Assembly: GCA_009869945.1 (NCBI GenBank)
Contig: WIXG01000133.1
Location: 1 to 64,000, forward strand
DNA: 64,000 nucleotides
Source of the DNA: Mesaphorura yosii
Lineage: Eukaryota; Arthropoda; Collembola; Poduromorpha; Tullbergiidae
Direction of reading: 5' to 3'
Part shown: one piece after another, positions 11,720 through 29,328 of the stretch
How positions within the stretch are numbered: the stretch's first letter is position 1
Layout: each line of letters opens with the position of its first letter
Position numbers and translations under genes: made by a program
Notes under the pieces: model-generated
The model's input: only the letters and a program-made list of their open reading frames with translations
What the model was told of the DNA's origin: nothing
Database searches by the model: none

Positions 11720-12856
11720 TCAACTCGGACGCTGGCGTTTATTTGGGCGAGATTTGTCCGCATCACCAGCAATTCTGATAGATTTGGTAGAATCGCTTTT
11801 GCACGACTTTTCGTGTCGTTTCACTGCGTCCTTTCTGGACAACCTGAAATCGATAGACTCTTAGCAAAAGAAAAAATGATCCTAATTGCAAATTGTTTAA
11901 TTTACTTGCCTCTTGTTGCAGAATTTGCAGTGCGGTTTGGCATTGAGTTTGTCATCGACATGGTGCATTGTTTTAAGATGTCTCGTTAGGTTGTCTTTCC
12001 TCGTGAATTTCTCCTCACAAAGCTGTCGATAATTATTTGGTTTGATACATTTCGTGCCTGCAGCCACATCACTCGACAATTCTACTCCGAATAAACCAAC
12101 TTTACTTACCCTGCATTGATAGGTTTGATTTTCATCAGAGTGCTTCGTTTTAACGTGTCTCTGTAAGTCTGACTTTCTACTAAAGGTTTTCCCGCAGAGC
12201 CAGCAGTTCCGAGACTGACATTCCCAAGGTCGAAAGAACTCTGTGAAAGTGGAATGGAGATGGATAGTCAAAGAACTCTGATTTGCGGTAACAACTTAGC
12301 GGATTTGTTATATAGTAGTTCTATGTTATCATTTAATTTTTCTCCGATCTCTTTGTGAAATTAATCAGTTTATGCGTTCAGTAGCCTCTTTGTCCTTTTT
12401 CATGTGCGCCGTTTAGTCATGATAAGCACAGAAGACTGGTTGACATGAAAGGATTTTACGATTGCATTTGTTTCAACACAAATTAATCCTTCACTTTTGA
12501 TATTTTTGGCATTTCAAACCATTGCCTTTGGACGTTGATAAGATTACGCGTCTGCAATACGAATGACAAACGCCTCCCAATTACAACCTCTGTGGCTAGT
12601 CGAGACTCTAAATGTTTTGTTGTTTGTGAACTGCAGAAATCTTACTTTGTTGAATAGCAGACGTCGGATGCTGGGGACTCAGGCACTGTTTTGGACTGCT
12701 TGAAGGCGTCGACGACGTCGAAGATGTTTTCCGAGCTTTTGATGGTCGAACTCGCGATGCGTCCTTGGACGATTTCATTGACAAGTCCATGACGGTGACT
12801 CCGACAAAGGCTTCCGCCTCAGACTGCTCCCGAAGACTGTGACTGATGCCCGTCAT
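11720..12856 (-). CDS. C2H2 zinc-finger protein, three fingers, four exons
   Basis: Probable nuclear DNA-binding protein of 192 residues. Exons on the minus strand are 12856-12646, 12240-12110, 12022-11910 and 11843-11720; they sum to 193 codons including stop. Finger 1 is C83-x2-C86 to H99/H104, finger 2 is C113-x2-C116 to H129/H134, and finger 3 is a C2HC type (C146, C149, H162, C166). Fingers 2 and 3 each form only after splicing between their zinc ligands, which strongly supports the junctions. The third intron begins GC (AG|GCAAGT). The linkers are not of the TGEKP type. The N-terminal half is Ser/Thr-rich with a VMDLSMK motif (22-28) resembling a CtBP-binding PxDLS site, and the tail holds a basic NKRQRP stretch. 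ATG 12856 is the first Met after an in-frame TGA near 12905, but an upstream exon cannot be excluded. Family member not recognised. Confidence 0.8.
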
Positions 12857-12905
12857 CGTAGTCGAAGCCGATTCTCGATACAAAAGTACTTGATTGACTT
12901 GTCAA

Positions 12906-14784
12906 TTGAAAAATTCGCAGTTGGGAAGTGTGGACGTTGCGAGTCGAGTCTGAAACTTGAAAATGACAGTGAGGAGGGTGAAAAAGTGGAGTCGGGTACT
13001 TTATTGCGTTTATTGATTCCATTATTATGCTACACTGGTAATTATCAGTTTGAGTGTTTGATGTATCATATTGTACTGCAAATGCAAAAATGCTTACAAA
13101 CGTTTGGGTTATCATTTTGCCACACGCGCTCGGGATCGGGGCACAATCAGCGAATTGCCCTCTGTAAAACTCCGCTGCGCAAACCCTGAAAGGCAATGAA
13201 GTGGAGTTGGATGCCTTTGCTGTCTGCTACAACGAATTATAAAATAAAAGTAGTCCTCGTTAAATCAGCCTAATCACTGAAACACGCTCCAGTTTACGAG
13301 GTGAAGTGTGTCAACAGTCAACACACGAGCCCCACGCTTCTCCAATTCGCCAATAATGCTCGTAGTACTTACGGAGTACAAACACGATAACATGATAAAT
13401 GGGAGAAGTGAGAACTTATTGAACCCATCTAGGATTAAACAAAGGTTTAAAATCCTTATCTAGACAAGTTCATAAAATTCATTTGTGATTGGATCGAGTG
13501 ATTTCAGTGGAGTCGATGGAATGGTGATCGACGATCGACCCTGTTGATTTAAAATCTGAGGTGAAAAACTAGAGCCGAAGCAAGGGCTTCTCCGATTCAT
13601 GTTTAAAACGCTGACGACGCAGAGTCCAGCTTGAATCACGTCGAATCACAATCACGGGACGCTCCATGGAATATTATCCGAGTGCGAAAACAGACAACTG
13701 TTCTTGTCGATGCACGCGGAATGGACTGACATCATTGCATTCCTTAAAGATGAATTGTTGAATTTTCCGAGGGCACGTGTACTTACGGGAGAATGAGGAT
13801 GGGTACCGGAAAAACGGCAAGAATACAGTGACTGAAACAACTCCACTTGAGCCAACGCTATGCGGGGAGTACTAATGCGGTGATTTGAGGGTTGTGATAA
13901 GGTTTGAGAACGTTGAGACTGTGTGTCGACACGTACAGCAAAAGCCAACATACTGGGCAAGCAAATATGCTGACCACTGACCGCATCGTCATGATGTCAT
14001 GATTCATTCACATTTTTTTATATCCTCATATCGTTCGGTCGGTGAGTGGCAAGAATTATCATGAATAGGAGCCGGAATTGGAGGTGAGTGGTACTGACAC
14101 ACGCCATTAATTGTCCTAAAATGACTGTCCATCCTCCCGTCCGCAATTGGAATAATAGCAAGGGGTCTCAGACCGCAGTCTCACGAAGGTCACAACGACT
14201 GACTTCAAAGTCATTGCTGACCGTGCATGGAAGAGCGAGTGACTGGAGCCATGTCGAATCATCCTTTGTATGGACAATGTTACCTGAGGCTAAAGGAGTA
14301 ACTGCGTGAGAGCTCAATGCAGAATTCTTCAGTTGAGATCACCAGTCGCGGCAACGCATTCAAAAGTAAATCCGCAGGAGCAAAGTTAAATACCTGCTCA
14401 GAGAAACAGCCAGAGATTACTACACTATACTCCATTTAATTGCTGTGCAACATCTGTTGAGCTGCTAAAGTCAGCGCCTGAGCTGATTGCCAACGGTTAA
14501 AGTTCAAGGTTGGCTTGGTGGAAGATGTTTAGTGTGATGATAAACTGAAGTCGAAAAACGGAACCTGCCTTACCTGCCCAGGATTAATTACTACAGTCTA
14601 CTGATCTGGGCAGTCGAGGGTCCAGTGCTGAAGCAAACTGTTAAGCTGTACTCTTTGCACAATGTAAGTGCTAAAGCCAGTAAGTCGTAGATTACGTAAT
14701 TAGGACAAGGAGCAAGTAAGGTGTCTAATTCTAATCCATTGACTGCTGACCGTGCCGTGCTCATTTCAGTGCTGCGTTGGCGAG
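12906..14784. other. Intergenic stretch, 5' side of zinc-finger and YCII genes
   Basis: The zinc-finger gene (minus) and the YCII gene (plus) start on either side of this stretch, so it should hold both promoters and 5' UTRs. A splice acceptor ctcatttcag ending at 14769, just before the YCII start, suggests a 5' UTR intron. No convincing coding sequence was seen. The minus-strand open frame 13652-13960 has no recognisable domain. Confidence 0.5.
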
Positions 14785-15165
14785 ATGCTGAGGACAATCC
14801 GACCGTTCATTGCATCGACTTCCATCCACATCCAGTCACTCAGGTCGATGGCTACCAACAACGCACCCAAGTTCTGGTTTGTTCAGTACGACTACATCCC
14901 GGACATTTTGGAGAAGAGGGGACCGCATCGAGCTAGTCACTTGAAGTATGCCTCCAAATTCCGTGATAATGGCACTTTAATCATTGGAGGAGCGTTCAAC
15001 CCACCCGAGGCAGCTGGGCTTGTATTTAAGATCAGCGACAAAAGCGAAGTGGAGAAGTTCTGCAAGGAGGATCCGTACGTGATAAACGGCCTTGTGACCA
15101 AGTTCACCATTCGTGAATGGAATGTGGTCGTGTCGTCCATAGACGACAGCAACCTGAAATTGTAG
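14785..15165 (+). CDS. YCII-related domain protein, probably mitochondrial
   Basis: The 126-residue product carries a YCII-related (YciI-like, dimeric alpha-beta barrel) domain over about residues 29-115. Visible hallmarks are WFVQYDYIPD, the His of RGPHRASHL (His48), the GGAF strand, and EDPYVINGLV containing Asp96; a His/Asp pair is conserved in this family. The N-terminus MLRTIRPFIASTSIHIQSLR is Arg-rich, free of acidic residues and amphipathic, as expected for a mitochondrial targeting sequence, so I chose ATG 14785 over the internal ATG at 14848. The substrate of animal YCII proteins is not established, so I assign no reaction. A splice acceptor 15 bp upstream of the ATG suggests a non-coding first exon. 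Confidence 0.85.
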   Translation: MLRTIRPFIASTSIHIQSLRSMATNNAPKFWFVQYDYIPDILEKRGPHRASHLKYASKFRDNGTLIIGGAFNPPEAAGLVFKISDKSEVEKFCKEDPYVINGLVTKFTIREWNVVVSSIDDSNLKL

Positions 15166-15453
15166 AAAAATTAAGACTTGAATTAGAAAGCGAATTAGTT
15201 CCTTTACGGTGCTGCTGAATGCGCTATGTTGTTGTTTCTTAGCGAGTAAATGCTTAAAAGTTCGAAGTTGGAACTTGAGTTTTAATATACCGCGAGGAGA
15301 GATATTCGACCATTTCATTCGCTGCCGGGCAGGCATTGCTCAGATTGATTGAATGTCCAAAATTGAATCGTAAATGAAACTGGTGAACACAGGCACCTTT
15401 AGCCGACTCCCGATATCACAACCATCTCCGTCGACGTCATTTCTTAACAATAC

Positions 15454-15492
15454 GACACACGACTGACTGACAAAGAGAGTCAGTCGGTCGTA
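15454..15492. repeat. Imperfect inverted repeat (hairpin)
   Basis: Arms cgactgactgac and gtcagtcggtcg pair with one mismatch around a 7-base loop (aaagaga, 15472-15478). Weaker pairing of the flanking cacac/gtgtg bases extends the arms. It lies between the YCII stop and the Nup155 start. Confidence 0.6.
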
Positions 15493-15545
15493 TGTGTGTT
15501 CAGCAGTTCTTGTGCCTACTGAATCAAAATCTCTTTCCTTGTCTT

Positions 15546-15573
15546 GCTTGGTTCGTACACGTACGAACCAAGC
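15546..15573. repeat. Perfect 13-bp inverted repeat with 2-bp spacer
   Basis: gcttggttcgtac, then ac, then gtacgaaccaagc: a perfect palindrome about 245 bp upstream of the Nup155 ATG. It could be a dimeric factor-binding site or a cruciform. Function not known. Confidence 0.75.
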
Positions 15574-15818
15574 GAATCGACTTTTACGAAAAGCGAAGCG
15601 CACCAACAGTCAACGCGACAGCCTCACTTCATAAAACGCCGCATCGACGAATTTTTTTGTTCACTTTTCACATCAAGCAAAATTAAACCTGCCAAAATTA
15701 ACCAATCTAACTTCCGCTTCGATCCGATTAGAAACCAGTTGCTTTCAGCCACAATGTAAAGATCCTTGCTCTGCCAATTCTGGTTCACTGGTGACCTTCA
15801 ACGATCGGAATATATAAA

Positions 15819-18800
15819 ATGCCAACAACTGCATTTTCGTCACCACTCTCACGACAACAAGATCAGCAATACTTCAGAACCGCAGCTGCAGCCAGCGATC
15901 CATTCTTCGGCGGGGGACCCCGAGCACCAATGGAACACTGGAGAGATGTTCAGCCGATTCCTGGCTCGGCAGGTCAGCGTTACTTTCCGAGCCCTGACGC
16001 GTCCTCGAATCAGAATCCAACTGGAGTCGACGCGGTTGCGGTCGGGAGCCCGATTGAGTTTGCCTGTCAAATGACTGAAGATCTAATGGCCAAGGACTTA
16101 AAATTTCCATCGTTGTTCAAATCACTTTTTGGTTTCGAGGAAATTGGTACGTAACTTCCATTAAGAATAAATATTGCAGTATTGGCTCTTACTAATTAGC
16201 TTTTAATGAAAAATTTCCTCAGGATATACCACGGTCAGTGGCTTAGTGGATCATGATTATCCAACTGTTATTGAACGAGGTCTGATGCCGAATAAACTTT
16301 GGACTATTGAGCATCAGACGAAGCTGCCGGCAGACTTGGAGAATCTAGCATTGCGTAAGTCCTTAGCAAGTGCCTGAGTTTTTGATAGACTCATGGACTC
16401 GTCTTATGATCCATTATCTTTTATCTGACTGTCTTGGATTCACACAATTTCAGAGGCAGAACCTGGAACCGTCCGCATGGGTTTATTTCCAGAAATATTC
16501 AGAGCTTGGATGACGATTGACAGTGATTTCTACTTGTGGGACTTCCGTGATGGGTGAGTCTTGAGAATGTGTGTAATAAGTAACAATAATTATCGAAATC
16601 AACTAAAATTGTCTTATCCGTGAATTGTAGGAGCGATTTGTCTTATTATGACGCCTTGAGAGAGTCGATTATCGGCATTGCGTTGGTTCCAGTAAAGAAA
16701 AATGTGTTCAAGTCGTCCATCCGCCACTTGTTATGTGTCACAACCATCTCGGAGATATTCTTACTCGGATTTATTCTCGTGGAAGGGAGCGGCATTCGAG
16801 GAGGTCCTGCATCGCCCAGCAGGACATGTGGGTTTCATTAATGAAACTAAACAATCAGACATTAGAGTTAAGTTAATATCACTTTTTATTACAGCGATGG
16901 AAATCGTGTCTCACCCAATATTCACCTTGCAAACAGAAGCCATTAACTTTCCAGTAATCACTGCAACACCAAGCGGACGAATTTTCTTGGGTGGGCAAGA
17001 TGGGAGTGTTCACGAAGTATGGTACCAGGCAAGTTACAGGAAATATCAAGGACCAATTTGGATTGTTCAATATTCATGACTTTAACGGTATTTGTTCATT
17101 CTAAACTCAGGCTGGTAGAGGCTGGCTGCGGGATCGATGCGGCAAGACGAATCTTACTCGGTCATACTTGTCAATACTGTGGCCAAAATTTCTGACCTTA
17201 TCTACGCCAGACCCTATTGTGGATATTGTGGTTGACAAGCACAGAAACATTCTCTTCACACTGAGCGTGTCGGGTCTTATTCAGGTATGGTCTCATCTTG
17301 AACAAAACATTTGACCTGTAATTTACTAAAACTAAAATGATGAAAAATCCAATCTTACCTTTCATGGGGAATATTATTGGAATTCCTCATTACTAATCCG
17401 TTAACCTCAGAATAGTGCAAATGCCAGAATTAATTGGAACAAAATTAGTCTCATGTTGTTTTCGTTCTTATAAATTAGGTGTACGACTTGGGAAGAGATG
17501 GAACGCAATTTTCCAATGTTTCTTGTATGCCGTTCGTCGTGATTGTCAACAGCGTGGTCAGTCTTGGGAAGAATACGCTGGATGCCCACTGTGTGAAGAG
17601 CATAATTTCTATAGCCCCAATTGAATATGGTAAGAAGAGCAAAGTGGTCGTTTTTCGTCGCCAATCCACATTTGTACAATTATTGGCTCTATAATCATAT
17701 TTATGTTCTTCCAGGTGAAATGAACTTGGTTGCTGTCGCTGACTCTGGCGTGAGACTGTATTTTTCATGCTTCGAAAGGCCGCACGTCGTGCAAGTGACA
17801 GCAACAACGCGTCCAAGCGTCTTCAAACTGGTTCATGTCAGACTTCCCCCGGGATTTTCTCCATTGGCACAAACAAAGAGACCTGATCATGCACATCGGG
17901 CTTTCTGCTCTCAAGGTATGAAAAGTTGTTGAGTTATTGACAACCATTCACAGGGCGCAAAGGCCGGTACTTATTATTTAATTTTGAAATCAGGAATTTT
18001 CAGTCTGGCGTGCACATCAGCTCGTGACACGGACTTACTCTGGCTCATCACATCATTTCCGTATCCCTCAATTAAATATGCCGAACTCACGAACATTCAT
18101 TCTCTTCCTGGCGTTCTCCACGACGTGAAGGAAGTATCGACTTCTGATCCGAATGCTCTTCCTCTTGACTATCCAGACATCCTGACGCAGCACCTCTCTT
18201 GGCAGAGACAGATTGTCGTCCTCACCAGTTGGGGAACCTCCGTCTTCCGCGTTGAGAAGCCCTTCGAATTACTACGCGACTTGATTCTTGAAAAGAAAGG
18301 ACCCGAAAACATTAAGCAGCATTTCTACATGCTGCCAACAAGAGAACACCCACTATCGAATGTGCTTCTGATTGCAGTTCACCCATTCCTGTTCTCTGAT
18401 AACAATGTGAGTTTCCGCGTAAGTGAGATTGCTTAGATAAGACAAGATCTTTTGTTCTTTCCCTAGCTTCAAGACATGGCGACGAAGGCCCTTTTCCTGT
18501 ACGGAGATACTTTCCCGTCTGGAGAGCAGGCTGGTCGATCTCAACGAGGCACGCTGTTTGATTCTACTGCCTTTGAACCCAACGTTAACTCCACACCGCA
18601 ACAGCAAGACGCATTTGATTTGACCGGCTTCGGAACCCCCACAATGCATTCAACGTTTCGAGAACCCTCATCCCCCAACTACGCTTCTCCAGCCAACACG
18701 TCCACTGCTTTACCGTTATCTCCTCCAGCCCATCCTCCACTATCTCAGAATGTCGAGTTTTCTTACACACCTAGACACAATGCAATTTATTTAATCGTTG

Positions 18801-21800
18801 GAAGAATTTTACTGCCGTTTTGGCATCGAAAAATTGTGTCAACCAGCATTGTGCGAAATGTTGCAACGAGACCGACAAAAATAGTGAGTGAAAAGTAACT
18901 GAATTTGAACTCCGACAAAAGATGAAGCTAATTAGGTGATGCTTATGAACAGGTCGTTCCCAATATTTCCGGTGAGGAAGTCGCATACGCTATCAGTTTC
19001 CTCAGCAGTGTTCACAAGTTCTTGGAAAAGAATCCCTCGCTCTATGTTAGCAAGTAAGTTCGAGCAAAATTATTCCACTTTAGCCGTAGCTGGTAAAAGT
19101 GCATGCAACTTGTTCTGTTGTCTACCAGTATTAGGGGGAAGTACGCTACATCTCCAGACGGGCGAAGATTTTTAAATTATGATCCAGAAAAGCTGTCCTT
19201 ATCTCACTTGAAAGCCTTTCTGGGATTAACACTTGAAGTTCTAGGAATGTGGCAGATTTTGTGTGACCACCAGTTTCATGTCGTTCTTGAAGTAAGGCCA
19301 TTGTATATTTTGAAGCGCATTTCTACTCCTGCAGGACGTTAAAAAGTACTTTGAATGATTGCCAGGGCGTAGACGAAGCACTGTATAAATCAACGATGAA
19401 GGAGCTGGTTGTGGGAGGCCACAGCGCTGTCGCCGTTATAATCAATTCACTAATTAATAAGTACGCGTTCATTTTATTCATTTCCATGCTGAAATTTCTG
19501 ACGTTGCTTTAAACCGTGTTTAAAACTTTTAAGGTATTTGGGAGACAGCACAGCAGTTGATGCCATCAGTTTGCGACTACGCGAAGTGTGCCCAACACTG
19601 TTTAGAAATGAAGACGCAATTGGATCAAAAGTGGCCGAGATCCTGACACGAGCCAAAAGCACAAACGATCCACTGGAGAGAGAAGTGTTGCTGAAAGATT
19701 CATTGGCGCTGAGCGAGCAGCTGTGCGCTCATGGAAGGTTTGATATCAAAGGCTTCTGCCACCAATTCGCTGCTTTGGGATTTCCACTCGGGGCTGTGAG
19801 GCTCTGTGCTGCTGCTGCGCGAGGCGTGGATCCAAACAAGTTGGCCCTGGAAGCCTTTCGGACACATTCAGAACCAACCGACACAATATTGAATGCGTAC
19901 CGCCAAAGGTAAGTTCGACTTTTTCCTTTTTTGATGTATTTGTCACTGTCCAATCAACCCTTGTGTACTGACCCTTCTTTCCACTTCTATGAAAGACGGA
20001 ATCTTTCAAGGGAAAAACAAAGCCATGAAAACGTCTTTATTAGACAACTTCTTTTGCAGTTTGTCTAATTTGTTTTCTTGAGACAATGAAATTGCACAAT
20101 TACAATTTTATTAAGCAGCTTGTTTTTGTTGTTTAGGATTGAATGCTACAAAATTATTTTCGAAATTTTGGACTCGTATCTCTTCCAATCGACGGCAAAG
20201 CAGTCGCCACTCACCACAAGGAAGTCGGATGACAGCATTTCACCCGAGAGGGCGAGACAGCTTGTTGATGAGACGGTCAGGGCCATTTTGTCATCTGACG
20301 ACGAAGCTTTCCACATCACGCTGTACAACTGGCTTATGGATAGAAGATTATTCGACAGACTGCTCGAAATTAAACATGACTACTTGGACAGTTTCTTGAA
20401 GAGAGCGGCTGATTCGGTCGTATCTGGTAAGTGGGCGGCCGAAGACTCCGGTAAAAATGACACGCGAATTCTCGACCTGTTGTGGAGACATCACGAAATG
20501 AATGGCAACCACCAAGCAGCCGCGCACATTTTGTCAAAATTGGCCGACACAACCACGTACGTACAGCAATATTGTTGATGGTTAACTGTGTTTACGATCT
20601 TGGTTTTGAATCTGCAGCACGGGACTGAACCTGCAACAAAGACTGGAGTATTTGTCAAGAGCTGTAATTTGTGGCAAGAGTATGGGACGGCATGGAGAAG
20701 TGCTGGAAATCTATGAGGACAAGCTGGAAGTTGCACAAATCCAGAAACTCATTTTGGACTCGATACAAATTCGTCTTGGAGCAGTAACCGTTGATCCCAC
20801 AATTGTTGAGACCGGTGTCACAGAAGCGAAGCTGCTGCAAGATGCCATCGTGAAATTGAACGGTCAACTCTTCAACATTACAGACGTATGAAGTCTCTCT
20901 TGCTGATGAGTCTGCCTTTTGTCTGTCTTGATGGAATCAATTTAATCTTTGCTTTCTCCTTGCAGTTGTTTGCGAAGTTTGCTCATCCATTTAAGCTGTA
21001 TGAAGCACAATTGCAAATCTATCAGGTCGCTAGCCATCCAGAGGCCCACCTCATTGATCAAGTATGGGCTGACATTATCAAATCAGGTTAACCATTTGAG
21101 TTACGAAGTAAAGCTTCAATGTCTGGATTCAAAAATTTATCTTATCATTCTTCCTCTCGAAACTAGAACTACTTTTGACCAGAGGACAGCCAAAGGAGTC
21201 ACAGATGGAGGTTTTAAAACGAAAAATCGTAATGTTGGGTCGAAAATACAAGGGAACCCCAACATACTTTCCCATAGGTAAGCTAGAAGCTTTAGGCCGT
21301 AATTGCAACTGCAATCAATTCTTCCTGTATTCCATTTAGAATTTCTGGTTGACCGGTTGGAGAAAAACAAGCCGCCTGAGGTTGAGGTTGGATGGGTCTT
21401 CAACATGATGCTGGAAGTTGGCGTCACCTTTTTTGAGCTTTTGCATCACTACGAAAGGTCGGTGAATCGATTGGCGTGCACTTTCACTTCGAGAATGCTA
21501 TATGAACATGCCGTTTCCTTTAGGTTGTGGAAGAAGATCCTGCTCGATCTGGAGCGCGCACAGGGAGTTGATTTTCAGCTGGCCCGTGTGATGCTCACGA
21601 TGATCAGTGCCTTTGTTCGGGGCGAAATTGACTTTCACGGGCGCTTTGTGCAGAAGTAAGTCTTGAGAGCCAAAACGCCATCCGTGCTTGTGTTTTAAGA
21701 AATATTAACCTGGTTCTGATTTTCAGGAATGAGCTGGTTGAAAAGTGCATCGATGTAATTGCCGCCTTGATCGTCGAATTTTCGTCAAGATTCGACCAAG

Positions 21801-21862
21801 CGTCTGTAGACCTGACTTATCAGTTAAATGCGGTGAAAGAGCGTTTGGATAATTATCGGTAG
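15819..21862 (+). CDS. Nup155: Nuclear pore complex protein Nup155 (fly Nup154), 21 exons
   Basis: Inner-ring scaffold nucleoporin with an N-terminal beta-propeller (about the first 500 residues) and a C-terminal alpha-solenoid. Exons: 15819-16146, 16223-16354, 16454-16553, 16631-16827, 16895-17028, 17111-17284, 17479-17629, 17715-17915, 17994-18406, 18467-18883, 18953-19053, 19129-19291, 19366-19460, 19534-19908, 20137-20556, 20618-20885, 20966-21086, 21167-21277, 21340-21457, 21524-21655, 21727-21862. They sum to exactly 1429 codons with stop (human 1391 residues). Family landmarks include [45 protein letters not shown]-type text, [12 protein letters not shown] and [11 protein letters not shown]. 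Intron 5 is GC-AG. The exon 4 donor (gtgggt, 16828) is the weakest junction. The solenoid insert near 18550-18760 is Ser/Pro-rich. TATATAAA directly abuts the start codon. The neighbour PI3K starts 1.7 kb downstream on the same strand. Confidence 0.95.
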
Positions 21863-22075
21863 TCGCTTATATAGTTATAAAATTGTATCAAATTGCCTTA
21901 ATAATAATCAATGCCACTAATTTATGAGTACGATTCAGAAAAATTACTGGCTTATTCATTTGTAATGCCTGGACCCCTTTCCTTTTGCCTTCCTGATTTG
22001 TGAAATTTTCAAGGCTGGCGAATTATTAACCATTGTAACACTGTATATTCAGAGTTTTCATTTGTAAATTGTATC

Positions 22076-22081
22076 AATAAA
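22076..22081 (+). terminator. Poly(A) signal of Nup155
   Basis: AATAAA about 215 bp after the Nup155 stop, giving a short 3' UTR. Confidence 0.75.
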
Positions 22082-22617
22082 ACGTAGTATCGACATTGAA
22101 TGTTCTTAATGGTCTGATCCTTGGAGTACTTGGAAAAACTAAAGTCTCCAGTCCCTGTGTCAATCCACAGGAAACAGGGTCGTGTCTTTGTGCACGCGTA
22201 ATCGCCTCGAGCAGCAATACTTTAGGGCGGACAAGAGAAATTTGATAAGGCTGGCGAAATTGTTAGTGTATTGCGTTAGATTGCTACTACGAACTCCGGT
22301 CGGCAACTTAATTTTAGTCAGGATCAACAGGATGAGGTTCAAACCTGCGATGCTGCGCATGCGGTAGAATAGTTTGACAAAACGCGTGCATTATTTCGCT
22401 GAAATATAATCTGCCGTGTGCATGTGCTTAAATGTTGTGCTAATGATAAACGTGTTTCGTTTGTTTTTGTTATTCGATACTTGAACAATAATCATCCCAA
22501 TCATGTGGTGCTTTTGTTCCCAGGCATTGGGTAAAGGTTCCAAAACTACGCACGAGGCCATGACGCATGTTAAGAAAAATGCCATGTTATTCTTCCGTTT
22601 ATATTGCTGTTTTTTTA
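22082..22617. other. Intergenic stretch downstream of Nup155
   Basis: Nothing recognisable. Short open frames on both strands near 22160-22367 overlap each other and look like chance. Confidence 0.5.
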
Positions 22618-23106
22618 TTAGAGGAAAAAGATGAAGTTATCAGATATCAAAAGTGTCTTAAGGTCCCAATTTGTACTCCAAATTAGAACATGACCCAATG
22701 GCCTTGGTCGTGATCGTAAAGCGTCTCTATTGTATTGTTGGGCTTCACATTCAAGCGGAGCCCTCGGATTCAACGACGAGATTCGATCGCGAATCTCTAA
22801 GCACCATACGACCACGACTAAACTGCAACGGAATTAGGTCTAGCAACTACATTTCAGATTACGCAGAAAACTTCATCAGTAGTGAAGCATTCCAGTGAGC
22901 AGTGAACGATACAAACCACATACCACAGGAAACATAACCTTTCATAACATAATGTTGCGTTGTTAGTTGTGTACTAAACCACTGACGCAAACACATGCCC
23001 ATGCGTTTCTTGAGTTTCATCTCGGCAATCTCTTCGTCGTAGACCGAATGCACGCAAACTCCTGCCAGCCAGTTCAGTGCAAAAACAACTGCTGAACATA
23101 ACATTT
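22618..23106 (-). CDS. Candidate small minus-strand gene with an N-terminal hydrophobic segment (unproven)
   Basis: On the minus strand an ATG at 23104 opens a frame starting MLCSAVVFALNWLAGVCVHS, then VYDEEIAEMKLKKRMGMCLRQW. The first part resembles a signal peptide or single membrane anchor followed by a charged segment. A plausible acceptor (ccgttgcag, near 22830) precedes a second open stretch that stops near 22618, at once followed by AATAAA on the same strand. Several donors could join the two parts (after CAGTG, or CCTGTG|GTATGT), and I could not settle one that gives a familiar protein. The unspliced frame stops near 22859. It is head-to-head with the PI3K gene 440 bp away. No family recognised; it may not be a gene. 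Confidence 0.25.
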
Positions 23107-23544
23107 TGTCACGATTTCACGAGTCTAAATATCAACAACTTCTCTTTCGTAAATTATTCAATTCGAAAATTTAGTGGCAGAGGTCAAAGTGCAACAGGCA
23201 ATGTAAGAATCATTTCTACAAGAAGCTCAGGGCTGAAGCACCACTTAATTTTCTGTCAGCTGGGAGAAATTTGAATGGTGAACAGTGCGTCAAGTGCAGC
23301 TGAAGAGATTAGTGTTGTTGATTATAAGACGTGAACGCCGGAAGTGCAGTGAAACTGGTAAATTCTGGATCAGAAATCAGGCATGAGACGAAGAGGAAGC
23401 AAGTGATCAAGAATGGCCTTCACAAGAAGAAATTCGTCAGTTATGTTGAGGATTGGTTTAATTTGATGATAATCCTTTTACCTAAAGTTAAACAAGTTTC
23501 CTATATTTATTCTACGTAGTTTGTAAAAGATAACGTAACGCAAT

Positions 23545-29328
<5,784 letters not shown>

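Noticed and set aside
22859-23104. Minus-strand frame considered as a CNMamide or CCHamide precursor
   Set aside because: Lacks the amidation and dibasic signals and the paired-Cys core of those peptides.
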